A stretch of 64,000 bases of DNA from Lysinibacillus sp. FSL K6-0232 (GCF_038008325.1 NZ_JBBOYW010000001.1:3255501-3319500); one strand, 5' to 3'; positions 34,309 through 43,929 are shown, counted from the stretch's first letter. Translations and numbers: made by a program. The notes: a model not told the origin generated them from the letters alone.

Positions 34309-35448
34309 TTAATCATCCCCTTTTTGTATGTAATGTTCAAAAATTCCCCTTGCTTTTAAAGAAATAAAATACGCAGGTTTTTGTAGTGCCTGTCGAATAG
34401 TTACCTCCTCATCTACCAATGACTCCACAATACAAAAATGCTTTTGAAGTGCAGGTTTAGCCTCTGTATCAATTCCTCCAGACAATAAAATTGCTTCTAC
34501 ATTTGCGAGCTTCGCAGCTTTTGCTACCCCTATTGGTGCTTTGCCATGCAATGTTTGCAAATCAGATTTTCCTTCACCTGTTATAATCATCTGTGCATCT
34601 AGTAAATGCCTTTGTAGCTGTACAGCATCCATCACAATATCAATGCCTGCATAAAAGGTTCCTTGTAAAAATGCAATTAAAGCCCCACCCATTCCACCAG
34701 CAGCTCCTGCACCTTTATAATCATGTAAACGAATGGCAAATTGCCTTTCAACAATATCCGCAAATTGCTTTAAACAGTTATCAAAATGTGCAATTTGATG
34801 TGCTATAACACCTTTTTGTGGACCAAAAACCGCTGTTGCACCCCGCTGACCAATTAAAGGATTATCCACATCACAAGCAATTGTAAATGTTGCTTCTTTT
34901 ACTCTTCTATCAAGTTTGCTAATATCTATAGTGTTTAACTGTAATAAATGTGAAATACCATGCTCAAGCTCTACGCCATCCTCATTTAAAAAGCGCACAC
35001 CTAAAGCCTTTAACATACCAACTCCAGCATCATTTGTTGCGCTACCACCAATACCAACAATAAATTTTCTAAAGCCTTGGTCAAGCGCTGCCTTAATTAA
35101 TTGACCTGTTCCATAAGAAGAGGCATACTCAGGATTTTTTTCATTATCTTGCAACAGCATAATTCCTGAGGCCTGTGCCATTTCTATCACACATGTTTCC
35201 TGATCACCCAATACACCATATTGTGCTGGAATAGTTCTTCCTAGTGGGTCTAATACATTCACTGAAAAATATTGACCATCTGTAGAGGTAATAAGCGAGT
35301 CAAGCGTTCCCTCCCCACCATCTGCAATTGGTAGAATAATGGTTTCAATCATTGGATTTGCTTCTAAAATTCCTTTTTGCATCGCTTTAGCAACTTCAAC
35401 AGCTGATAATGTGCCTTTGTAGGAATCTGGACTAATAATAACTTTCAT
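34309..35448 (-). CDS. Glycerate 2-kinase (GarK/GlxK family)
   Basis: 379 residues from the ATG following GGAGGGGG; the frame extends to 35478 without a ribosome site. Phosphorylates D-glycerate. Landmarks: N-terminal MKVIISPDSYKGTLSAVEVA, substrate motif PIADGGEGTLD, GIGGSATNDAGVGML and the C-terminal TGEGKSDLQTLHGKAPIGVA. Family length is 375-385. Operon with the GntP permease and divergent from the CdaR-type regulator, giving a complete glycerate-use unit. Confidence 0.93.
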   Translation of the reverse strand: MKVIISPDSYKGTLSAVEVAKAMQKGILEANPMIETIILPIADGGEGTLDSLITSTDGQYFSVNVLDPLGRTIPAQYGVLGDQETCVIEMAQASGIMLLQDNEKNPEYASSYGTGQLIKAALDQGFRKFIVGIGGSATNDAGVGMLKALGVRFLNEDGVELEHGISHLLQLNTIDISKLDRRVKEATFTIACDVDNPLIGQRGATAVFGPQKGVIAHQIAHFDNCLKQFADIVERQFAIRLHDYKGAGAAGGMGGALIAFLQGTFYAGIDIVMDAVQLQRHLLDAQMIITGEGKSDLQTLHGKAPIGVAKAAKLANVEAILLSGGIDTEAKPALQKHFCIVESLVDEEVTIRQALQKPAYFISLKARGIFEHYIQKGDD

Positions 35449-35480
35449 GCTACCCCCTCCATTATTTAGATAACCCAAAA

Positions 35481-35504
35481 GTTAAGCGCTTACATTTTAT
35501 TATA
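35481..35504 (-). promoter_or_regulatory. Glycerate operon -10 box and overlapping cre-like site
   Basis: On the minus strand TATAAT (35504-35499) is followed by TGTAAGCGCTTAAC (35494-35481), with a palindromic AAGCGCTT core close to the CcpA cre consensus. The site covers the expected transcription start, a repressing position, 33 bp before the kinase ATG. Confidence 0.5.
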
Positions 35505-35589
35505 ATGACAAAAAATTTAGAAAACACTATACTGAGTGTATAAATTAACTGTCCTATAACAATTTATTTTTTATATGAGGTGTATAAAC

Positions 35590-36708
35590 ATGCTAACAAA
35601 AAAATTGGCAGAGGAAATTGTCTATCAAACAATGTTGCGCTTACGCCATAATATTAATGTCATTAGTCCAACAGGGGTTATCCTTGCCTCTGGCGATAGG
35701 ATGCGAGTGGAAAATATTCATGAAGGCGCACTTTATGTAGCACAAACGAAACAGACATTAATTATTAATGAAGACAATATAGCATTATATCCGAATACAA
35801 AGCCTGGCATTAATATGCCTATTCTGTATCAGGATGAGGTAGTTGGCGTCATTGGGATTACAGGGGAATCTAAGGATATGCTTGATATTGCTAACCTTGT
35901 CCAGCTAACAACAGAAATCATGACACATCAAGCACTTGTTGAGTCAAAAAGTGAATGGCAGCGGAAAAATAACGACTATATCTTTGAGGCACTTGTACAT
36001 GGTAGTAAGCTAGATGCTGCTTTAAATGAGCGAATGCAAAAATTACCCTTTACACTTAAAGCTCCTTTTCAAGTTATTTTAGTAAGCTTAAATGAATCCT
36101 CCTATGCAGAAAATACAATGCCATTCTTTTTTGAGGATTTATTTTATAAGCAGCCTGTTCTCGCTGGTCATAGTCAATTGCAGGAATATTATATTCTGCT
36201 AAGCGACTATCAAGAGCAGCGTTCCCGCTCCATTTTAAAAGCGTTACGCAAGAAAAAGCAGAAACTCGCTTCCTTACAAATTGGTATCGGACCTGTTGTG
36301 CAGCATTTATCACAGCTTCCCTATAGCTATCAGGGAGCTAAAACGGCTTTAAAGTTTGCAACAATCCATAATGAACTAACCTTTTTTGAGGATGTGGAAC
36401 TATTTTCACTTTTTAAAGACCATGAATTTGAAGAGGTACAAGCATTTCAGCAGCGAATACTGCAAAAGATAAATGCAAAACAACTGGAAACATTGCAGAC
36501 ATTTTTCGACTGTAATTTACAGCTTAAACTTTGTGCGCAACAATTAAATATTCATCGCCATACACTTACATATCGATTAAATAAAATAAGAGAACTAACA
36601 GGCTATGATCCACAATATTTTGAGGATGCAGTGATTTTAAAAATCGCATGTACATTGCGAACACTCTCAATAAGTAAAGAGCTGTCTAAAAAGGGAAGAC
36701 CTTTCTAG
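35590..36708 (+). CDS. CdaR-type sugar-diacid/glycerate-responsive regulator
   Basis: 372 residues from an ATG preceded by TGAGGTG. The N-terminal sugar-diacid recognition domain (about 5-135, LAEEIVYQTMLRLRHNINVI, GVILASGDRMR, GVIGITGES) is followed by a GGDEF-like linker domain and a PucR-type helix-turn-helix at the C-terminus (about 310-360, LCAQQLNIHRHTLTYRLNKI). CdaR activators respond to glycerate, galactarate or glucarate. Divergent from the glycerate kinase-permease operon. A hairpin AGCTGTCTA / TAGACAGCT (36680-36714) spans its stop codon and may terminate transcription. Confidence 0.88.
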   Translation: MLTKKLAEEIVYQTMLRLRHNINVISPTGVILASGDRMRVENIHEGALYVAQTKQTLIINEDNIALYPNTKPGINMPILYQDEVVGVIGITGESKDMLDIANLVQLTTEIMTHQALVESKSEWQRKNNDYIFEALVHGSKLDAALNERMQKLPFTLKAPFQVILVSLNESSYAENTMPFFFEDLFYKQPVLAGHSQLQEYYILLSDYQEQRSRSILKALRKKKQKLASLQIGIGPVVQHLSQLPYSYQGAKTALKFATIHNELTFFEDVELFSLFKDHEFEEVQAFQQRILQKINAKQLETLQTFFDCNLQLKLCAQQLNIHRHTLTYRLNKIRELTGYDPQYFEDAVILKIACTLRTLSISKELSKKGRPF

Positions 36709-36811
36709 ACAGCTAAAACTGTTATCTTAAATATTTGCTAAAAACCTATGTTTCTATAGTAGTTACACTAAAGTACTATCACCCTCTGTTTCAAAAGGCA
36801 TGTCCTTATTA

Positions 36812-38317
36812 CTATGCTTTATATAGCTCATCTAAAAGCTCGATTTTTTTACCAATAGCCTCTTCAAAGGTCATAATATAGGCAGCAGGGTCTTTTGGAT
36901 TGTGGAACTGTGTGATTTTCCCTGTGTCAGGATGCACAAATTTTGAGGATGCTCCGCAGCCAATTCCTAAAATCGTTTGCACTTCTTCCATAATCACAAT
37001 ATTATAGATACTTTCCTCACCAGCCTTGCTATAGCCAACATTCTCTAAATTACCTAAAATATTTTTTTGACGATATAAATAGTATGGTACATAGTTATTT
37101 TCCTTTGTCCATACCTGTGCCATCTGCATCATTTCGGCAACTGTATCACGATCCGCAACTTTATATTTTTCCTTATTACGTGTCATTTCAGAAGCACGTT
37201 TAAATGACAATGTATGAACCGTCAATGACTCAGGCTGCATTTTAGCAGATTCCTCTAATGAATGCTGAAATTCCTCAACACCTTCATTCGGCAAGCCAAT
37301 AATCAAGTCCATATTAATATTGTTCATACCTGATTCACGTGCAAGCCAAAACTTATCGATGGTTTCTTGAACAGTATGATGGCGGCCAATTGCTTTTAAT
37401 GTTTCATCTGTATAGGATTGTGGATTCACACTTATACGATCAATCCCCCATTTTTTCAGTACTGCTAATTTTTCAGGTGTAATCGTATCAGGTCTTCCAG
37501 CCTCAACAGTGACCTCTCGAATCGTTTCAGGGTTTGGGAATGAGTCATACATTGTTTGGTATAAGGCATCCATTTCATCTGCCTCAATGGACGTTGGTGT
37601 ACCACCTCCCCAATAAATAGAGGTAATGGTCATATTATTGTCCTTTAACCATTTGCCCATTTCACGTAATTCTATATGCAAACCATCTAAAAATGTAGTG
37701 ACACGACCCTGTTTGCGGTTACTACCAATCGCATATGCTGGGAATGTACAATATGCACATTTTGTTGGGCAAAATGGAATGCCGATATAAATACTAATTT
37801 CCTTTCCAATATCGTCTATATCAGGAATCGTTACTAATTGACGATCTACAATTTCCTTCAATAGTGCAACCTTCTCCTTTGATAGACGGAAATCTCGGAT
37901 TAATAGCTCAGCAATTTCCTGCTCACTTTTACCTGCTTTTCTAAATTTATGATAGAGCTTTGTTGGGCGTACTCCTGTTAAAATCCCCCATTGCTGATGC
38001 ATCCCTGTATGCTGCTCTAATACATCTAAAAATACATGTGACAATGCACGCTTTATACGAATATTGAGCTCTCGATCTGTTGCGACTGATTCATATTGAA
38101 TACTGTAATGTGTTGTATATTCTTTACCATCTACTGTTAATATAGCTTTTGTCGTTATTGAAAAATCATCTCCAACCTCATAGGAAAATGATGCAGCCAT
38201 CTCCGCATCCTCTGGTTCCACCTTTAGCTTGGAATCCTCAAAAAATAAATTCGCTATATGGTTTAATACGCGAATCCAATCCTCAGGGTATTTTTGATCT
38301 ATGTGAATAATTTTCAT
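36812..38317 (-). CDS. hemZ: Radical-SAM coproporphyrinogen III dehydrogenase-like HemZ
   Basis: 501 residues, the same as B. subtilis HemZ. Radical SAM cluster motif PFCPTKCAYCTF (CxxxCxxC, about residues 180-190) with the SAM motif YWGGGTPTS and VEAGRPDT, SVNPQSYTD. An extra N-terminal domain of about 165 residues distinguishes HemZ from HemN/HemW. It is considered an oxygen-independent coproporphyrinogen oxidase, used under low oxygen. Single gene, about 32 kb from the hem operon. Confidence 0.92.
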   Translation of the reverse strand: MKIIHIDQKYPEDWIRVLNHIANLFFEDSKLKVEPEDAEMAASFSYEVGDDFSITTKAILTVDGKEYTTHYSIQYESVATDRELNIRIKRALSHVFLDVLEQHTGMHQQWGILTGVRPTKLYHKFRKAGKSEQEIAELLIRDFRLSKEKVALLKEIVDRQLVTIPDIDDIGKEISIYIGIPFCPTKCAYCTFPAYAIGSNRKQGRVTTFLDGLHIELREMGKWLKDNNMTITSIYWGGGTPTSIEADEMDALYQTMYDSFPNPETIREVTVEAGRPDTITPEKLAVLKKWGIDRISVNPQSYTDETLKAIGRHHTVQETIDKFWLARESGMNNINMDLIIGLPNEGVEEFQHSLEESAKMQPESLTVHTLSFKRASEMTRNKEKYKVADRDTVAEMMQMAQVWTKENNYVPYYLYRQKNILGNLENVGYSKAGEESIYNIVIMEEVQTILGIGCGASSKFVHPDTGKITQFHNPKDPAAYIMTFEEAIGKKIELLDELYKA

Positions 38318-38480
38318 AATATTATCGCTCTCTTCTTTCCTTATTCCAAATATATTGCAAACTTAAGTTTAACAAATTTTATTAACTTTAAGCAAAACAA
38401 CAAAAATGACAGAATATTCTGTTATTTATAGACAAAAAAATTTTTTCTTATTATAATTTTTAAAAAGGGTGGTGTTAATA

Positions 38481-38864
38481 GTGAGTATTTTAAAGAATAA
38501 TCGTATGCCCGTTTCGAATTTTATCCAACAAGTAGAAGTCGTATTCCACCATTTCGATGTAGAACGCTGTGATGACAAAACATTGTATATCGCTGTCTTA
38601 TTAAAGTATGATATACATAAAGTTTTGTGTGACTTTATCTACATTATTGATCAACAGGACATTTATGGTGCTATTTCTATTAATAAGCATTATGAAAATG
38701 CTAGGAAATTTATCCAACAGCATTTCCAACAATTTTTATTATACTCAGATGAATTACTATTAGCTAAAAATTTTATGCACACCCATGCTTTCAAACAATG
38801 CCTTCAACAATTTATGAAAAAGTATCCTACAATTATTTCCTCGAAAATAATTTCTACAGCTTAA
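38481..38864 (+). CDS. Hypothetical protein, unknown
   Basis: 127 residues from GTG 6 nt after AAGGGTGGTG. Rich in aromatic residues, His and Gln (QQVEVVFHHFDVE, ARKFIQQHFQQFLLY), with two Cys in hydrophobic contexts; no signal peptide or membrane helix. I do not recognise the family. Divergent from hemZ; terminator-like hairpin follows. Confidence 0.55.
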   Translation: MSILKNNRMPVSNFIQQVEVVFHHFDVERCDDKTLYIAVLLKYDIHKVLCDFIYIIDQQDIYGAISINKHYENARKFIQQHFQQFLLYSDELLLAKNFMHTHAFKQCLQQFMKKYPTIISSKIISTA

Positions 38865-38948
38865 ATAGGATACACTTAAACATCTGAAATACATCCTATT
38901 TGTGGACAATTTAATAAAGGAAATGCAGTTATCAATTAAGACACAATG

Positions 38949-38984
38949 AGATGACTTCGGTAAATAGCCAAAGTCATCTTTTTA
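38949..38984 (+). terminator. Terminator after the hypothetical gene
   Basis: AGATGACTT / AAGTCATCT stem followed by TTTTTAATG. The rest of 38985-39160 has no gene I can support; an 80-codon start-less minus frame (39178-38936) is probably chance. Confidence 0.6.
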
Positions 38985-39161
38985 ATGTCCATAAAGCCCT
39001 GTTCTCCTAAACTCCAACTATATAACGGCACATTAAGCTGTTTTACACTAATAAACCCTAAGTCAAATACAACTTTTCGAAAGGTTTGGCATAGACCTTT
39101 CTCCTCAATAGCCTCATTAGATATGAAAATACTATTTGCATATTCCTGAAATATAGAAAAA

Positions 39162-39203
39162 CCCCGTATAGGTTCACTTCACAAAGTGTCACTATTCGGG
39201 GCT
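39162..39203 (-). terminator. Terminator of the copper-amine-oxidase-domain gene
   Basis: CCCCG.ATAG / CTAT.CGGGG outer stem with an inner CACTT / AAGTG stem, followed on the minus strand by TTTTTCTATATTTC. Confidence 0.75.
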
Positions 39204-39240
39204 TAGTTCAATTATACTGAAGTGTGCTCTTTTTTATTCA

Positions 39241-40146
39241 CTATTTCAAATAATTGTTAATCAATTCAACGGGTACATATGTTGTTGCACCATTTAACAA
39301 TGCAGGAGCTACTTGCAGTGTGTGCAGTGCTTGATTAAAATGAAATGCTTTTTCTCCACGCGTCATTGTGTATGTCGTATCTCCTTTTGTCAAGATCACC
39401 GTTTTTCCTGTTGCCACTACTTGATAGCCAAGCTTTTCAGCGATTGAGCGTAATGGGACCATTTTTATACCTGCGACCTCATAAGCTTCTGATGCAATAA
39501 TAGCAGTAATTTCTGCCTCTATTGGGTCAATTACGCTTTCATCAGCATTATCTAGCACAATAATTTTTGTTGGTGTTGTTTGTGCTGGAATGCTTTTAGT
39601 TGAAGCTGTATAAAACACAACAAGATGCTTATTTGTTAAGTCTTTAGATGCTACTGTTTCTCCCTTAGCATTTAACAGCTCTGTGTCATCTCCAATATTT
39701 AACTTCAATAAATTATACGTATTTACCAAATTCTCAAAGAAATAATCAACTTCCACAAAGCCAGCGTCCTCTGACTCAACAATTACTACATCAGGATCAA
39801 ACTGCGGTGGATAAATATATTTTTGTGGCTTGTTGGCAAATGTATATGCCACGACTTTGTCTCCCTCTTTTAGTTCTACTCTTTTACCAGTATTATCAAA
39901 GACAAGCGTATCTTTTGTAATTTCTAAAACATTTATTTGCTCATCGTCTTTCACTGTATAATATGTAATATTTTCACCAACACGGATATCCTCAACCATG
40001 CCACGTGTGTCATCGAAAATATATACAGGTTGAATTTGTGGAACCTCTAACTCAGTCATATGCTCATTTGCTGAAGCTGTTGGTACTACAACGCTGCCAA
40101 ATAATAATGCAGTCATTGCTACAGGTGCTAATTTTTTCATCTTCAT
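39241..40146 (-). CDS. Secreted protein with C-terminal copper amine oxidase-like N domain (stalk domain)
   Basis: 301 residues from the ATG after AAGGAGAGA. Signal peptide about 1-26 (MKKLAPVAMTALLFGSVVV..ASA). The middle is beta-rich (about 30-215) with repeated modules such as LEITKDTLVFDNTGKRVELK and ELLNAKGETVASK. Residues about 225-301 form the 'Cu_amine_oxidN1' module (VAGIKMVPLRSIAEKLGYQV, ATTYVPVELINNY), a cell-envelope module common in Bacillales despite its name; no enzyme domain is present. Function unknown, probably a cell-surface protein. Confidence 0.75.
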   Translation of the reverse strand: MKMKKLAPVAMTALLFGSVVVPTASANEHMTELEVPQIQPVYIFDDTRGMVEDIRVGENITYYTVKDDEQINVLEITKDTLVFDNTGKRVELKEGDKVVAYTFANKPQKYIYPPQFDPDVVIVESEDAGFVEVDYFFENLVNTYNLLKLNIGDDTELLNAKGETVASKDLTNKHLVVFYTASTKSIPAQTTPTKIIVLDNADESVIDPIEAEITAIIASEAYEVAGIKMVPLRSIAEKLGYQVVATGKTVILTKGDTTYTMTRGEKAFHFNQALHTLQVAPALLNGATTYVPVELINNYLK

Positions 40147-40317
40147 AAAGTATCTCTCCTTATTACTTGGATTCACTATAGTAGTAGCTTTTAAATGGAA
40201 AAAGTTTCATTGAACATAGAAAAATTATTAAAGGAGATAATTGGGTAATATTCCATTATATAATTCAATATGTTATAGTCTGATTTGGTGATTAATCCAT
40301 AAAGGGGGGATGTTATA

Positions 40318-41397
40318 TTGAAAAAAATAAGTATACCTTTTTTATTTTTAAGCTTTTTATTAATTGCTTGTCAGGATCAACAAGTAAATGAGCCATCTAG
40401 CGCTGATTCTTCTAAGGTTACTCAAGAGGAAGACTTATCTTTATCGACTGAAGAATGGCAGCAATTAGCATTAGACAGCACATGGTATCGTAATAGCAAT
40501 ATTCCTAGTGAAGATACATACTATAAAATGGTAGACTTTGAGGGAGATCAAGTACCTGAAATTTTTATTGGCTATAGTGGCACAAATTATGGCTATATTA
40601 TTGGGAAATTTAATAAAGATAACAAATCATGGTCATTATGGGCTGCTCAACAATATGAAACACCTATTCATGGCGAGGTTCGTTTTAAAGATATACTAAA
40701 AAACAACAACGACCAAGAGCTTCCGCTAATAACTATTTTTTCTGCTGGAGCCTCTAATTACACGGAGGTGCTCCATTTATTGAAAGTATCGGATGATGGC
40801 GATAAAATTATTAGTGGTCAAACTTATAGCCTTTCCATGAATAGAAATTTAATTGTAGATACCTCTACCAATTCGTTTACCATTCAAGAGGAAAATTATT
40901 TAGAGCATTATGAGCTTCAAGACAATGCAATTATAAGTGAATATGGCACTGTTAAATTAAATTCTGGACTGCCTATCATTCAAAACGAAAAATTGTTGGC
41001 ATTACTAAACAATAGTTTCTTTAAAACAGGTATTATTTTTGGAGATAGTTATTCAACCGCCAAAATTAAAGCTGGAACTCCAGTCAATGAGGACTATTAT
41101 GAAGGTGGTTTCTGTTCTTTTTATGATGACTACTTTTTTTGTTTAGCAGAAGATGAAATTCCTCCTAGCCATTTTTATCTATCAAAATTTAAAAATGTCA
41201 CAAGGGAAAATTTAGAAAAGGCTATCAATCAAACAATTCAAATTTTATCCTATGAAAGATATGGAGACCCTGATGATATTGTCTATTTTGGTGAATTTGA
41301 ATTTGAAGATGTTTACTATTATGCTGAATTCAGCAATGATCAAAACAATGCAGCCCTATTAAACTTATCTTTAAGTTTAGTGGCTTCCACAAACTAA
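40318..41397 (+). CDS. Lipoprotein, unknown function
   Basis: 359 residues from TTG behind AAAGGGGGGATG. Signal peptide with lipobox LIAC (Cys18), then a Ser/Glu-rich linker. The mature part starts with LSTEEWQQLALDS and a VDFEGDQVPEIFIGYSG segment that resembles FG-GAP/VCBS-like surface beta repeats. I do not recognise the family. Divergent from the Cu-amine-oxidase-domain gene; both are surface proteins. Terminator follows. Confidence 0.65.
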   Translation: MKKISIPFLFLSFLLIACQDQQVNEPSSADSSKVTQEEDLSLSTEEWQQLALDSTWYRNSNIPSEDTYYKMVDFEGDQVPEIFIGYSGTNYGYIIGKFNKDNKSWSLWAAQQYETPIHGEVRFKDILKNNNDQELPLITIFSAGASNYTEVLHLLKVSDDGDKIISGQTYSLSMNRNLIVDTSTNSFTIQEENYLEHYELQDNAIISEYGTVKLNSGLPIIQNEKLLALLNNSFFKTGIIFGDSYSTAKIKAGTPVNEDYYEGGFCSFYDDYFFCLAEDEIPPSHFYLSKFKNVTRENLEKAINQTIQILSYERYGDPDDIVYFGEFEFEDVYYYAEFSNDQNNAALLNLSLSLVASTN

Positions 41398-41403
41398 AAA
41401 TAA

Positions 41404-41436
41404 AACCTACCAGTAGCATGTGCTGGTAGGTTTCTT
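41404..41436 (+). terminator. Lipoprotein gene terminator
   Basis: AACCTACCAG / CTGGTAGGTT with a 9-nt loop, then TCTTCTT. Confidence 0.75.
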
Positions 41437-41471
41437 CTTAAAATTAAGTAGAATGCTTAAGAACAAGCCGT

Positions 41472-42134
41472 CTATTTCTTTCCAATTTCACTTGTACTAG
41501 TAATATCAATGCCGTTTAAAGCTTGTGTAGCAAGTCGATCTGCCTCGTTATTGTTCTTGCGTGCAATAAGCTGATACGTTGGTTGAATGGCGAGCTGCGC
41601 TAGCTTGGCATCAATTTTATCTGCCCAGCTTGCTAGCTCCTTCTCTAATGCTGGCCATTCCCCACTTAGCTGATTAATAACTACCTGTGAATCGCCTATA
41701 AAACGGACAGGCAGATGGTGAACATTTAATAACTCCAGCTCCACTAAGCCTAAATAAAGCGCTGCATATTCCGCCTCATTATTTGATTGAAGCTCCAATG
41801 AAAAGGCATTTTTTCGTAAACGATAGGACTTACCATTTTGCTCATAATAAATGGCACAGCCTAGTCCTGCCTGTCTTGTCCCACGGTCAAAGCCACCATC
41901 AAAATAAACCGTAATGTCATGTGGCTCACTATCTATTTCCTTTAAATACGCCTTTAATTCCTTTAACGACCAACTTGTAGCCTGCCGATCTATACAATGC
42001 AATAATTTGACTCTTCCTGTTTTCTCCATATCTTCTGCTAGTAAAAGTGCTTGAGCAGCAGGCATCTCTTCTGAACGTAAAACCGTTGTAGCTCCTTTTG
42101 GTGTTTTATAAGTCCATTCAATGACAACATCCAT
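41472..42134 (-). CDS. RNase HI-like protein (YpeP/YpdQ type)
   Basis: 220 residues from an ATG 8 nt after GGAGG (two in-frame ATGs lie just upstream). An N-terminal segment of about 75 residues precedes the RNase H fold. The four acidic residues of the active site are present: VYFDGGFD, NNEAEYAAL, IGDSQVVI and NEADRLAT. It could cleave RNA in RNA-DNA hybrids; some family members were reported inactive. Preceded by a repeat-rich spacer, then yheA. Confidence 0.85.
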   Translation of the reverse strand: MDVVIEWTYKTPKGATTVLRSEEMPAAQALLLAEDMEKTGRVKLLHCIDRQATSWSLKELKAYLKEIDSEPHDITVYFDGGFDRGTRQAGLGCAIYYEQNGKSYRLRKNAFSLELQSNNEAEYAALYLGLVELELLNVHHLPVRFIGDSQVVINQLSGEWPALEKELASWADKIDAKLAQLAIQPTYQLIARKNNNEADRLATQALNGIDITSTSEIGKK

Positions 42135-42162
42135 AAACATAGCCTCCAATATCAATTACGCC

Positions 42163-42376
42163 TCATGGTTCAGTAGACGTTTGGACACCCACTGAGCAGA
42201 AGGGAAAAGCATTCATTCCCTCTCCACAGAACATGGGCTCTTCTGTATCTGTTGCTGTCGCTTTGCTTTCGCACAAAAATATCTGCTGCTGTCGCTTTGC
42301 TTTCGATACAAAAAGAATTTGCTGAACCAAGATAAAGTGAAAACGTGCTCCGATTATTAGCGGATACACGTTTTCT
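42163..42376 (-). repeat. Spacer with a 34-bp tandem duplication and hairpins
   Basis: Two copies of ATCTG(T/C)TGCTGTCGCTTTG followed by CTTTCG start at 42247 and 42281, 34 bp apart. A hairpin AGAGGGAA...TTTCCCTTCT (about 42202-42232, minus strand) lies next to it. Terminator-like stem GAAAACGTG..CCG / CGG..CACGTTTTC at about 42342-42376 follows yheA. A 68-codon frame across the repeats is not convincing as a gene. Confidence 0.5.
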
Positions 42377-42416
42377 TCTTACTTGTTATATATGCATTTT
42401 TTGCAACAATTATTCC

Positions 42417-42764
42417 TTATTGAAGCCCCTCATATAAACTTTGAATCGGTTTGATTAAAATGCGATTTACTTCCTCAATTACTTTGCTTAATGCCATTTC
42501 TGCTTCAAGCATCGCTGAAATTTTTTCATTTTGTTGTGCAAGTTGTGCTGCTTTTTGCGCATAGACAAGCTCATCTTCCAATAAATCCTCGCCTGCTAAT
42601 TGTTTTTTCTGCAGCTCCATTTGGATTTTTCGGAAGTTTTTAAAGACATTTAATGCCTCTTCATCATTCTTCACAACTTCCACTGCTGCTTGTAAAGTTT
42701 CAAACTCAGAAGTTTTACGGAAAGTTGCCTCTAATGCATTAATGTCATTATAAATATTAATCAT
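42417..42764 (-). CDS. yheA: YlbF/YmcA-family protein YheA
   Basis: 115 residues, all helical (ALEATFRKTSEFETLQAAVE, ALNVFKNFRKIQMELQKKQL). Belongs to the Com_YlbF family, whose characterised members YlbF and YmcA with YaaT modulate RNase Y and development; YheA's own role is unknown. It follows yheB by 16 bp on the same strand, as in B. subtilis. Confidence 0.88.
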   Translation of the reverse strand: MINIYNDINALEATFRKTSEFETLQAAVEVVKNDEEALNVFKNFRKIQMELQKKQLAGEDLLEDELVYAQKAAQLAQQNEKISAMLEAEMALSKVIEEVNRILIKPIQSLYEGLQ

Positions 42765-42780
42765 GTATACAATCTCCTTT

Positions 42781-43929
42781 TTAAATAAAGTAAACGATTA
42801 AACCTTGCACAATCCCAATCAATCCACCAAGAACTGCACCTAGTACCGTAATCATTTTAAATTCACGTTTAGAAATGCCTAATACAAGCTCCTCTAATTT
42901 TTCTACTGGGAAGGAATCAACCTGCTCTCGCACAACTTCTTGTAAATTTAAACGCTTAAGTACATCCTCTAGCTTTGCTTCTGCCTTACTAAAGCCCTTT
43001 TCAATGGCTTGTGGAATAACTTGGCGCTTTACCCACTCATTACCCTCAGGCCAGTAATAGGAAATAGGATGATTTAAACGCTCTGCAATGGCTAATTGCT
43101 CTTTTACATAGACTTGTAATTTCGCTAATAACGGTTCAAATTGGATATCCTGTAAAAAGTCCATTGCTGGTCGATCTTTTAGCTTTTCCAATTCCTGTGT
43201 AAATATTTTCGTTAGCAATGTTGTTGTACCCGGAGCCTGTAAAAACTTTATAAGCTCCCGTTGAACTTTTCCAACAAGTGAAGAGGAATCTCCTAAAAAC
43301 ATGCTAATCATGCCGCCAAGAGAGCCTTTTGTGGAGAGAAAGTCATCAATCATCGCCTTAATTGTCATTTCGCCTTCAGGTGATAAAAAATAATCCTCAC
43401 CCTTCTCTAAAATATGACCAACAACTACAGGAATTTTAGCATCAATCGTTTGTTGAATATCAGCAGATAGCAGTGTGCGAATTGATTTTGTAGATAGTGT
43501 ATTCTTCACTGATGCAAATTGTCCCTCTACAATCGCTTCTACTTTTTGCTCAATCGTTGCTGGCATATGCGCAAACCCAGCTAAGTTTAACCAATCCTGA
43601 ATTGTTTTATCATTTGTAAAGATCGTTTCTTCCACCTTTGTCTGTACAAGATGCTCAAGCTTATCTTGCATATCCTTGGAGAAAAATTTCTTTCTAAAAG
43701 TTTCAGGTGTTAATAAGTAATTGACAACTGTTAAACCAAGCTGCCTCGCTAATTCATCACGTCTTTTCGGGATAAGGCCCGGTGTAAATGGTACGCGCCA
43801 ATTTTTAATATATATTGCTTTATATGGACGAAAAAGCATTTTAATGGCTAAGTGATTGGTTACGCCACCAATGGCAGCACCAATAATTGCCATAAAAAGT
43901 AATGTTACTAGAAAATTATCCATTTGCAT
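42781..43929 (-). CDS. yheB: DUF445 membrane protein YheB
   Basis: 382 residues. An N-terminal membrane segment (FLVTLLFMAIIGAAIGGVTNH) is followed by the DUF445 hallmark LAIKMLFRPYKAIY and FTPGLIPKRRDELARQLG. A long amphipathic helical central region and a C-terminal membrane segment (MITVLGAVLGGLIGIVQGLIVY) complete it. Function unknown; linked to sporulation-stage expression in B. subtilis. Operon with yheA. Confidence 0.88.
   Translation of the reverse strand: MQMDNFLVTLLFMAIIGAAIGGVTNHLAIKMLFRPYKAIYIKNWRVPFTPGLIPKRRDELARQLGLTVVNYLLTPETFRKKFFSKDMQDKLEHLVQTKVEETIFTNDKTIQDWLNLAGFAHMPATIEQKVEAIVEGQFASVKNTLSTKSIRTLLSADIQQTIDAKIPVVVGHILEKGEDYFLSPEGEMTIKAMIDDFLSTKGSLGGMISMFLGDSSSLVGKVQRELIKFLQAPGTTTLLTKIFTQELEKLKDRPAMDFLQDIQFEPLLAKLQVYVKEQLAIAERLNHPISYYWPEGNEWVKRQVIPQAIEKGFSKAEAKLEDVLKRLNLQEVVREQVDSFPVEKLEELVLGISKREFKMITVLGAVLGGLIGIVQGLIVYFI

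Noticed and set aside
38936-39178. 80-codon minus frame after the hypothetical gene, looking mildly protein-like
   Set aside because: No start codon or ribosome site at its upstream end, it overlaps two terminator hairpins, and I recognise no family; chance or very old remnant.
42163-42369. 68-codon minus frame between yheA and the RNase HI-like gene
   Set aside because: It spans the tandem 34-bp duplication and hairpins, has no ribosome site, and its sequence is repeat-derived.
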